DNA of 31,720 nt. It comes from CAWJHE01 sp964614855. GTDB lineage: Bacteria > Chloroflexota > Anaerolineae > Anaerolineales > UBA4823. Below are positions 15,932 through 22,948 of the stretch, in pieces; position 1 is the first letter of the stretch; every line of letters begins with the position of its first letter. Position numbers and translations under genes: made by a program. The notes beneath the pieces are model-generated. The model searched no databases and had not been told where the DNA came from. It worked only from the letters and a program-made list of their open reading frames with translations. The stretch covers positions 1 to 31,720 of the forward strand of contig CAZTMX010000010.1 in assembly GCA_964614855.1 (NCBI GenBank), given 5' to 3'.

Positions 15932-16741
15932 ATGCGCAACAAACTGAAACAAATCACCCCCGCGCCGCTCTGGCGAACTGCTAGCAGTCTGCGCTATGGG
16001 CTGCAGCGCGCCGCGCTCTGGCCTGCAGCCACATTCCACCCGGTTCGCCGGGAAAGCATTCGCCATCTGGCAAAATACAAAGATTTGCACCAGGGAAAGC
16101 GTTGTTTTATCATCGGCAACGGTCCCAGCCTGAAACAGACCGACCTTTCCTTGCTAAAAAATGAATATACCTTCGGGATGAACCGCATCTATTTGATGTT
16201 CCCCGAGTTGGGTTTTTCTACCACTTACTTCCTGACGGTCAACAGCCTGGTGATCGAACAATGCGCACAGGATATCCGCGCCCTGCCCATTCCAAAATTC
16301 CTTTCCTGGCGCTCCTACAAGCTCATCGGGCAAGCGCCTGGGCTGCATTTCTTACACACCACCTACACCGGTCCCGGTTTTGCAAAAGACATGCGCGGCA
16401 GGGTATGGGAAGGCGCGACAGTGACCTATGTGGCGCTGCAGTTGGCGTTTTACATGGGCTTTGAACAGGTTATCCTGATCGGCGTGGACCACACCTACTC
16501 CGCCCTGGGTAAACCGAACACAACGGTAGTCTCCCAGGGTCCGGATGCCGACCATTTCCATGCCGGATATTTCGGCAAAGGTTTCCGCTGGCAACTGCCC
16601 GATCTTGATACCTCTGAACGCAGCTATTTGATGGCGCGCCAGGCTTATGAACTGGCCGGCAGAGGCGTAATGGATGCCACTGTGGGCGGAAAACTGACGA
16701 TTTTCCCCAAGGTCGATTATCTTTCCTTGTTTTCATCATGA
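15932..16741 (+). CDS. DUF115/GT-42-like protein, candidate nonulosonate transferase
   Basis: A 269-residue protein. FIIGNGPSLKQTDLSLL (about residues 58-74) followed by FGMNRIYLMFP matches the N-terminal signature of the DUF115/MptE-like family and resembles the GNGPSL start of GT-42 sialyltransferases such as Campylobacter CstII. The middle GATVTYVALQLAFYMGFEQVILIGVDHTY also follows the DUF115/GT-42 pattern. Motility-associated Maf proteins of this superfamily move pseudaminic or legionaminic acid onto proteins. Transfer of a CMP-nonulosonate to the glycan is therefore a sensible guess. It is 10 bases after the SDR and overlaps the membrane protein start (ATGA at 16738). Confidence 0.7.
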   Translation: MRNKLKQITPAPLWRTASSLRYGLQRAALWPAATFHPVRRESIRHLAKYKDLHQGKRCFIIGNGPSLKQTDLSLLKNEYTFGMNRIYLMFPELGFSTTYFLTVNSLVIEQCAQDIRALPIPKFLSWRSYKLIGQAPGLHFLHTTYTGPGFAKDMRGRVWEGATVTYVALQLAFYMGFEQVILIGVDHTYSALGKPNTTVVSQGPDADHFHAGYFGKGFRWQLPDLDTSERSYLMARQAYELAGRGVMDATVGGKLTIFPKVDYLSLFSS

Positions 16742-18345
16742 AAAACGTCTCTTTCGAAAAAATAGCGAATGTCCTCTTCGTCCTGCTGCTTTTGCTGGGA
16801 CTGGGTGTGCGCCTGGTTGATCTCACCGACCAGCCGATTGATTTTCACCCCACCCGGCAGCTGCGCGGCGCAATCATCGCACGCGGTATGTTTTATGAAA
16901 TGTCCCCATCGGCCGACCCTGGCTTGCGCCAGCGGTCGCTTGCTTTTTGGCAATCCACCGGTCAATACGAGCCGTCTATCCTTGAGCGCCTGACCGCTGT
17001 CACCTACCTGGTGCTGGGTCGTGAAGTGATCTGGATTGCACGCTTGTATTCCATCCTTTTTTGGATCGTTGCCGGTCTGTTTATCTATCTGACAGCCAGA
17101 AAAATACTATTGCCCGAACCCGGCGATGACGTGAACAAAGACACACAACAGGAACCTGATCAGGTAAAGCAGACCGCCACTATCGGCGCGCTGGCAGCCC
17201 TGGCGTATTTCTTTGTGCTCCCCTTTTCCATCCAGGCCAGCCGGTCTTTCCAACCGGACCCGGCAATGGTGATGTGGATGACTGCCTTTGTCTACGCGCT
17301 GGTACGCTGGTTTGAGACCCGCAGCACAGGGTGGGCGGTGCTGGGCGGTGTCCTGGCTGGGCTGGCTGTGTTGACCAAAGCTGTGGTGATCTATCCCGTG
17401 GCGGGCGCAGCGCTGGCAATCGTGCTGTACGCCTACAAAGGGAAGCCTTTTTTCTCAATTTTCCGCAACAAACAAGTTTGGGTGATGGCATTACTGATGG
17501 TGCTGCCGACTGCGGTGTATTATCTGGCGCGCGGCGGGAGGGCCTCCGAATATTTTTCCAGTTGGACACTGGCTCTATCTCACCTGCTGCTTGAGCCGTC
17601 CTTTTACCTGCGCTGGATCAACCTGGTACAGGAACTGATGAGCGTGTTTGCCCTGCTGCTTGCCCTGGTTGGTATATATTTCTCCCGCGCCCAAAACCGC
17701 GCCCTGCTGATCGGGCTGTGGGGCGGATATATTCTGTACGGGTTGTTCCTTCCTTACCAGATGTACACGCACACCTACTATCATTTGATGCTGGTACCCA
17801 TTGTGGCGCTTTCCATCGCCTCAGCAATCCAGGCATTGAGCAGCAAATTCCTCGCCAACCGCGAGATGATCAGTGCAGCCGTCGGGGAAGCCATCGACGC
17901 CTCACCCAAGAACATTGGCTCCCTGCTGATGGTCATCGCCTTGGGCTGGTTGGTAATCAATGTGCGCGCTGCGCTCATCCCACAGCTAGAGCAAGATTAC
18001 CGTAATGAACCTGCATACTGGCAGGAGGTTGCCTCGCACCTACCTGATGACGGGAAAATTATCGCCCTGACCCAGGACTACGGTTATCGTTTGATGTACT
18101 ACAGTTGGAAGAAAGTCATCCTGTGGCCTAACCGGGGCGAACAGAACCTGAACGCCTTGCGCGGCAGCGAAAAGGAATTCGCAGAATACTTCGTCAAACG
18201 CACCGAAGGCAAACGCTATTTCTTAATCACTGCCTTTCGCCAGTTTGAAGACCAACCAGATTTGCAGCAAATGCTGTACAATCATTATGCTCTCCTGGAA
18301 GAAGGGCAAGGCTATCTCATCTTTGACCTTTCACAGCCAAAGTAA
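16738..18345 (+). CDS. Integral membrane glycosyltransferase, GT39/PMT-like
   Basis: A 535-residue multi-pass protein. The first membrane segment is about residues 10-24, followed by an extracytoplasmic loop with an Asp/His/Arg-rich block DFHPTRQLRGAIIARG (35-50), which occupies the place of the catalytic acidic loop of GT-C enzymes. At least eight further hydrophobic segments follow, then a soluble C-terminal part of about 110 residues (from VRAALIPQ). Such enzymes use a polyprenyl-phosphate sugar donor outside the cytoplasmic membrane. It overlaps the preceding stop by 4 bases. The sugar and acceptor are unknown. Confidence 0.72.
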   Translation: MKNVSFEKIANVLFVLLLLLGLGVRLVDLTDQPIDFHPTRQLRGAIIARGMFYEMSPSADPGLRQRSLAFWQSTGQYEPSILERLTAVTYLVLGREVIWIARLYSILFWIVAGLFIYLTARKILLPEPGDDVNKDTQQEPDQVKQTATIGALAALAYFFVLPFSIQASRSFQPDPAMVMWMTAFVYALVRWFETRSTGWAVLGGVLAGLAVLTKAVVIYPVAGAALAIVLYAYKGKPFFSIFRNKQVWVMALLMVLPTAVYYLARGGRASEYFSSWTLALSHLLLEPSFYLRWINLVQELMSVFALLLALVGIYFSRAQNRALLIGLWGGYILYGLFLPYQMYTHTYYHLMLVPIVALSIASAIQALSSKFLANREMISAAVGEAIDASPKNIGSLLMVIALGWLVINVRAALIPQLEQDYRNEPAYWQEVASHLPDDGKIIALTQDYGYRLMYYSWKKVILWPNRGEQNLNALRGSEKEFAEYFVKRTEGKRYFLITAFRQFEDQPDLQQMLYNHYALLEEGQGYLIFDLSQPK

Positions 18346-18380
18346 CCCTCTCTTTCCCCTGCTTATCGTTTTGTTTTCCC

Positions 18381-19412
18381 ATGCCTGAAACCCCGTTGGT
18401 CTCGATCATCACGCCATCCTATAACCAGGCTGCCTACCTGGAACACACGCTAAAATCCGTCCTGGCGCAGGATTATCCACGCACGGAGTATCTGGTGGTG
18501 GACGGCGCTTCGACAGACGGCAGCGTAGAGATCATCCAGCGATACGCACACCACCTGGGATGGTGGGTGTCTGAAAAAGACAGCGGCCAGGGAGAGGCCA
18601 TTAACAAGGGTTTCCAACACGCCGGCGGAGACATCATCGCCTGGTTGAATTCAGACGATATTTACCTGCCCGGCGCTATCAGGCAGGCTGTGGATGCGCT
18701 GCAAGCCGGCCCGCAGCTCGGCATGGTCTTTGGCGACGCCATCACCATCGACTCTTCAGGCAGGCCAATAAACAGGCTGTCGTTTGGCGATTGGGGGCTG
18801 GTGGAATTGGCGCGCTTTCGCATCATCTGCCAGCCAGCAGTGTTTATGCGCCGCTCGGTGCTGGATCAAGCTGGTTTGCTGGACCCGAGCTATCACTTTC
18901 TCCTGGATCACCACCTGTGGATACGCATGGCGATGGAAGCCAAAATACAGCACGTGCCTGAGATTTGGGCTGCCGCTCGCTGGCACCCACAGGCAAAGAA
19001 TGTCGCCCAGGCTGCTGGCTTTGGCAATGAAGCCAGGCGCATCTTGGAATGGATGCGCTCGCAGCCGAGCCTCGAGCCTGTGCTCAAGCGTACGCAGCGC
19101 CAGGTGCTGGCGGGGGTTCAACGGCTGGAGGCACGCTATCTTCTTGATGGGGGCCAACCGGCTGCGGCATTGAGCGCATATTGGCGATCATTTATTCATT
19201 CCCCGGGGTACGCTTTGCAGCACAGCCACCGCATGTTGTATGCCGCGCTCAGCCTGGTAAGGCTGAACCGCTTTGTCGACGGGTTGCGCGCACCAAAAAC
19301 CCTACGGAAGCGCAACCAGTTGATCATAAAATTGCAGCAAGATTTCCCACAACTGGCCGGTCAGCAAAAAACCGGAAACTGGCCTGGGCTTGAGTTGAGC
19401 GAATTATCATGA
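18381..19412 (+). CDS. Family 2 glycosyltransferase with C-terminal extension
   Basis: A 343-residue GT-A enzyme: VSIITPSYNQ (7-16), VVDGASTDGS (39-48) and the metal-binding AWLNSDD (87-93). The C-terminal 80 or so residues, rich in Arg and Leu, extend beyond its sister at 20346-21128. By eye, about 68 of the first 100 residues are identical between the two without gaps, so they are recent duplicates. It overlaps the sulfotransferase start by ATGA. The 35-base gap before it (18346-18380) is pyrimidine-rich and shows no clear promoter. Confidence 0.87.
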   Translation: MPETPLVSIITPSYNQAAYLEHTLKSVLAQDYPRTEYLVVDGASTDGSVEIIQRYAHHLGWWVSEKDSGQGEAINKGFQHAGGDIIAWLNSDDIYLPGAIRQAVDALQAGPQLGMVFGDAITIDSSGRPINRLSFGDWGLVELARFRIICQPAVFMRRSVLDQAGLLDPSYHFLLDHHLWIRMAMEAKIQHVPEIWAAARWHPQAKNVAQAAGFGNEARRILEWMRSQPSLEPVLKRTQRQVLAGVQRLEARYLLDGGQPAAALSAYWRSFIHSPGYALQHSHRMLYAALSLVRLNRFVDGLRAPKTLRKRNQLIIKLQQDFPQLAGQQKTGNWPGLELSELS

Positions 19413-20341
19413 CTTCTCCCCATCCACCTATCCTGGTCACCGGCGCGCATCGCACAGGCACTACCTGGGTCGGGAAGATGCTGTCCGCCAGCGGCGAAAC
19501 AGCCTACATCAGCGAGCCCTTGAATGTACTGCACCGCCCGGGCGTGATGCGCACCCCGCTGACACACTGGTATACCTATATTTGCAAAGATAACCAGGAT
19601 AAATACCGCCTCGCCATGCAGGAAACGCTGCGTCTGCAGTATCACCCCTGGTTAGAAGTAAAATCCCTGCGTTCTGTAAAAGATGTCCTGCGTATGGGGA
19701 GGGATTGGTCCGTATTTGCCGCCGGCAGACTGCGCCGCCAACGCCCCTTGTTAAAAGATCCGTTTGCGGTCTTTTCGCTGCCCTGGTTCGAGAAAGATCT
19801 GGGTTGCCAGGGGGTCATCACTGTCCGGCACCCGGCCGCATTTGCCAACAGCTTGAAACGCCTGAATTGGCCATTTGATTTTTCCGACTTGTTGGCGCAG
19901 CCGTTGTTGATGGAACGCTGGTTAGAGCCTTACCGCCGGGAAATGCTGGAGTTCGCCAGACGCCCAGACGACATCCTGGGGCAAGCCAGCCTGTTATGGC
20001 GCATGATCTACCAGGTGGTGGGAAAATACCGTACTGAGACTCCTGATCTGCTGGTGGTGCGCCATGAAGATCTATCCATCGATCCTGCTGGCGGTTTCCA
20101 AAACCTGTACCGGGCATTGGACCTGACATTCAACGAAAGCGCACGCCAGACCGTGATCAACGCCAGTAGCGTCGATAACCCCAGGGAGCGCGCCAGGAAA
20201 AAGGTGCACACCGTTCACCTGAACAGCGCAGCCAATATCCACAACTGGAAGCGCCACCTGGATAAAAACGAGATTAACCGCGTGCGCGCCATCACAGGCG
20301 AAATCGTCGAGGTGTTTTATCCGGGCGAGAGCTGGGAATAA
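19409..20341 (+). CDS. Sulfotransferase-family protein, third copy
   Basis: A 310-residue protein with the P-loop-like GAHRTGTTWVGKML (12-25), which matches the 5'-phosphosulfate loop, and ITVRHPAAFANSLKRL (Arg140-His-Pro) as the 3'-phosphate loop. The rest is unlike the tandem pair at 10619-12436, so it belongs to a different branch (Sulfotransfer_3-like). It starts in the stop of the first GT2 and ends 4 bases before the second, so the three are co-translated. Likely acceptor is the sugar added by one of these GT2 enzymes (inference). Confidence 0.82.
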   Translation: MTSPHPPILVTGAHRTGTTWVGKMLSASGETAYISEPLNVLHRPGVMRTPLTHWYTYICKDNQDKYRLAMQETLRLQYHPWLEVKSLRSVKDVLRMGRDWSVFAAGRLRRQRPLLKDPFAVFSLPWFEKDLGCQGVITVRHPAAFANSLKRLNWPFDFSDLLAQPLLMERWLEPYRREMLEFARRPDDILGQASLLWRMIYQVVGKYRTETPDLLVVRHEDLSIDPAGGFQNLYRALDLTFNESARQTVINASSVDNPRERARKKVHTVHLNSAANIHNWKRHLDKNEINRVRAITGEIVEVFYPGESWE

Positions 20342-20345
20342 CCCT

Positions 20346-21128
20346 ATGCCTGAACAACCGCTTGTCTCCATTATCACCCCCTCATTCAACCAGGGTAACT
20401 TCCTGGATGAAACCATCCAGTCGGTTTTACAGCAGGAGTATCCACACATCGAGTACATCATCGTGGACGGTGGTTCTACCGACTCCAGTGTTGAGATCAT
20501 CCAGCGCTATGCTTCCCGCCTGGGCTGGTGGGTTTCAGAAAAAGACCAGGGGCAGACGGATGCGATTAACAAGGGTTTTGCGCGCGCCCGGGGAAAATAC
20601 CTGGCCTGGATCAACTCGGATGACACCTATCTTCCCAATGCTGTCTCCGAGGCTGTCGCCTTTCTCCAGTCTCATCCAGAAATTGGTATGGTGTACGGCG
20701 ATGCCAACCTGATCAATGAAGCAGGGCAGGTGATCGGCCGCTTCCCCGCCCGCCAGACGGATTACCAGCGCCTGCGCACAGGTTATGTTCACATCCCGCA
20801 GCAAGCTTCTTTCTTCCGCCAATCTCTCTGGCAGCAAGCCGGTCCATTAGATCCAACTTTCTACTTTGCCATGGATTACGACCTGTGGGTGCGCCTCGCC
20901 CGGCTGGCGCCGCTCCAGTATCACCCGCGCCTGTGGGCAAATTTTCGCATCCACGGCTCAGGAAAATCCGTGATATCGGATGATCGCTGCTGGCCCGAAA
21001 TGCTGCGTGTGCATTACCGGGACGGGGGCAGCCCATTAGCCAGGATTGTCTTCAAAGCCCGTTTTCGCAGCCTGGTGTACGCCCGGCTGCCCATACGCCT
21101 GCGCATGTTCTTAAGGCGTTTTCTATAA
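20346..21128 (+). CDS. Family 2 glycosyltransferase, sister of the 18381 gene
   Basis: A 260-residue GT-A enzyme with VSIITPSFNQ, IVDGGSTDSS and AWINSDD at exactly the same residue numbers as its sister, then PQQASFFRQSLW and MDYDLWVRLA, the typical GT2 acceptor region. It lacks the sister's C-terminal extension. It is the last gene before the 128-base gap at 21129-21256. Sugar specificity is unknown. Confidence 0.87.
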   Translation: MPEQPLVSIITPSFNQGNFLDETIQSVLQQEYPHIEYIIVDGGSTDSSVEIIQRYASRLGWWVSEKDQGQTDAINKGFARARGKYLAWINSDDTYLPNAVSEAVAFLQSHPEIGMVYGDANLINEAGQVIGRFPARQTDYQRLRTGYVHIPQQASFFRQSLWQQAGPLDPTFYFAMDYDLWVRLARLAPLQYHPRLWANFRIHGSGKSVISDDRCWPEMLRVHYRDGGSPLARIVFKARFRSLVYARLPIRLRMFLRRFL

Positions 21129-21134
21129 CCCCGT

Positions 21135-21201
21135 CGCCGCGCGCTGGTAGCGGGCAGAGCACCGGGTTCTTTATCCCGCAGTGTGTGCACAGCGCCCGGC
21201 G
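21135..21201 (+). other. GC-rich inverted repeat before the exporter genes
   Basis: Arms at 21135-21146 and 21190-21201 pair at 11 of 12 bases, and an inner GCGGG/CCCGC pair at 21150-21154 and 21175-21179 adds a second stem. No T-run follows, so a standard intrinsic terminator is not supported. It lies just upstream of a -10-like box and might end the upstream transcript or bind a regulator. Confidence 0.4.
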
Positions 21202-21202
21202 C

Positions 21203-21210
21203 GGTATAAT
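21203..21210 (+). promoter_or_regulatory. Candidate promoter -10 element (GGTATAAT) for the ABC exporter
   Basis: A perfect TATAAT at 21205-21210 in the only gap over 100 bases in the first 25 kb, 46 bases before ATG 21257. The spot for a -35 box (about 21182-21187, TGTGTG) is a poor match, so the assignment is tentative. The same GGTANAAT string recurs in two other gaps. Confidence 0.45.
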
Positions 21211-21256
21211 CACATAAGGACCAATTCAGGATACGCAGGGGAGCATTCAAGCTCAC

Positions 21257-22114
21257 ATGGATCAGATAGAGGCTGCCAGATTGACATCATCGGACCAGCA
21301 AAATAATTATGTGTACGATTCCGCTCATCGCGGTTCTCCGCCGGTCGAAGAATTGCGCGAATTGATGCGCTACCGCCACCTGGTACAGCAAATGATCCGG
21401 CGAGATATTGTCACGCGTTACAAACGCTCCATCCTGGGCGTAGCCTGGACAATGCTCAACCCGCTCGGAACCACTTTGATCCTTTCAGTGGTTTTTTCCC
21501 AGGTGTTTGTGGTGCAGCATGGGTATGCCGGATACGTGCTCAGCGGTTTAATGCCCTGGACCTTTTTTGCCCAAACCACCAACGCAGCGATGGTTACCCT
21601 GGTTTGGGGCGGCGGTCTGTTAAAAAGGATTTACCTGCCGCGCACAATTTTCGCTGTTTCCGGCGTGGGCACGGGTGTGGTCAACTTGGTGCTCTCCCTG
21701 GCGCCATTGATCTTCATTTTATTGGTTACCGGGGTTCCCATCAAAGCAACTGCCCTGCTTCTGCCCATTCCCATCCTGCTTCTGACCATGTTCTCCCTGG
21801 GGATAGGTTTGATCATCTCCGCGGTTGCCATTTACTTTGCAGATGTAGCCGAGATGTACCAGATCATCCTGACTGCCTGGATGTATCTCAGCCCGGTAAT
21901 CTACACAGAGGAAATGCTGCCGGCCAAATACCTGTGGGTTGTCAAGTTGAATCCAATGTACTACCTGATCCAGCTTTTTCGCGCGCCGATTTATGAAGGG
22001 CGTGTCCCTGACCTGAACGAATGGCTGGTAGCTGGCGCAATTTCGGTGGTTACCCTTGTGGTTGGTTGGATTTTCTTCTCCTACAAAGCCGACGAATTTG
22101 CCTACCGTGTCTAA
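21257..22114 (+). CDS. ABC-2 type polysaccharide export permease (Wzm/TagG/KpsM-like)
   Basis: A 285-residue membrane protein. A cytoplasmic N-terminus ending in LMRYRHLVQQMIRRDIVTRYKR precedes LGVAWTMLNP, a conserved start of the O-antigen/teichoic-acid exporter permease family, followed by about six membrane segments. ILTAWMYLSPVIY and LNPMYYLIQLFR are family hallmarks. It forms the membrane channel that moves an undecaprenyl-linked polymer across the cytoplasmic membrane with the ATPase encoded next. It has its own candidate promoter upstream. Confidence 0.9.
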   Translation: MDQIEAARLTSSDQQNNYVYDSAHRGSPPVEELRELMRYRHLVQQMIRRDIVTRYKRSILGVAWTMLNPLGTTLILSVVFSQVFVVQHGYAGYVLSGLMPWTFFAQTTNAAMVTLVWGGGLLKRIYLPRTIFAVSGVGTGVVNLVLSLAPLIFILLVTGVPIKATALLLPIPILLLTMFSLGIGLIISAVAIYFADVAEMYQIILTAWMYLSPVIYTEEMLPAKYLWVVKLNPMYYLIQLFRAPIYEGRVPDLNEWLVAGAISVVTLVVGWIFFSYKADEFAYRV

Positions 22115-22121
22115 AAACGAA

Positions 22122-22913
22122 ATGACATCTCCATCGATAACTGATCCTTCTACAACCACACCAGAACAAAACATCCGCCGCAATGCAGTCCGGTTGGAGA
22201 ATATCGGGGTACGTTACCGCGTAGCTGATGAGCGAATTCACACTTTTAAGGAGTACATGATCCGCTGGCTACAGCGGCGTGTACAGCACCGGCATTTCTG
22301 GGCTTTACAAGAAGTCAACCTTACCATTGCTCGCGGCGAGACCATCGGTTTGATCGGTCACAACGGCGCCGGGAAAAGCACGCTGCTCAAGCTGGTTGCC
22401 CGTGTTCTCAGACCCACCACCGGCAGGATTGTAGTCAACGGGCAGGTCGCGCCGCTGCTGGAATTTGGTGCTGGCTTCCATCCCGAGCTCACCGGCCGCG
22501 AAAATATCTTCCTGAACGGCGCCATCCTGGGTTTTTCTCACCAGGAAATGGAAGAAAAATTCAACCGCATTGTTGATTTTGCGGAATTGTGGGATTTTAT
22601 CGACGCACCCATGCGCACCTATTCATCCGGCATGTGGGCTCGCCTGGGTTTTGCCGTCGCCACGGATATCCAACCCGATATCCTGATCATCGATGAAGTG
22701 CTTGCGGTGGGAGATGAAGCCTTCCAGCGCAAATCTGCCGAGCGCATGCATGAATTTCGCCAGCGAGGCGCTACCATCCTGTTTGTCTCGCATAATATGG
22801 CGACTATTGAGGAAATGTGCCACCGGGCTGTTTGGATCGATCACGGGCGGATCAATGCCGTCGGCGCAGTCGACGAAGTGATCAGGGCTTACCGCCAATC
22901 CCAACCCCATTAA
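22122..22913 (+). CDS. ABC transporter ATPase for polysaccharide export (Wzt/TagH/KpsT-like)
   Basis: A 263-residue ATPase with Walker A GHNGAGKST (79-87), PLLEFGAGFHPELTGREN (the export-family Q-loop region, 111-128), signature YSSGMWARLGFA (167-178), Walker B ILIIDE (187-192) and switch His224 (FVSHN). The protein ends just after the nucleotide-binding domain, so it lacks the C-terminal glycan-recognition domain of long Wzt proteins. I chose ATG 22122; GTG 22107 is an alternative that would overlap the permease by 8 bases. With the permease it exports the polymer made by the cluster. Confidence 0.9.
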   Translation: MTSPSITDPSTTTPEQNIRRNAVRLENIGVRYRVADERIHTFKEYMIRWLQRRVQHRHFWALQEVNLTIARGETIGLIGHNGAGKSTLLKLVARVLRPTTGRIVVNGQVAPLLEFGAGFHPELTGRENIFLNGAILGFSHQEMEEKFNRIVDFAELWDFIDAPMRTYSSGMWARLGFAVATDIQPDILIIDEVLAVGDEAFQRKSAERMHEFRQRGATILFVSHNMATIEEMCHRAVWIDHGRINAVGAVDEVIRAYRQSQPH

Positions 22914-22948
22914 CTCGCTGAACTTATCCAATTTCCTAGACGAATAAA

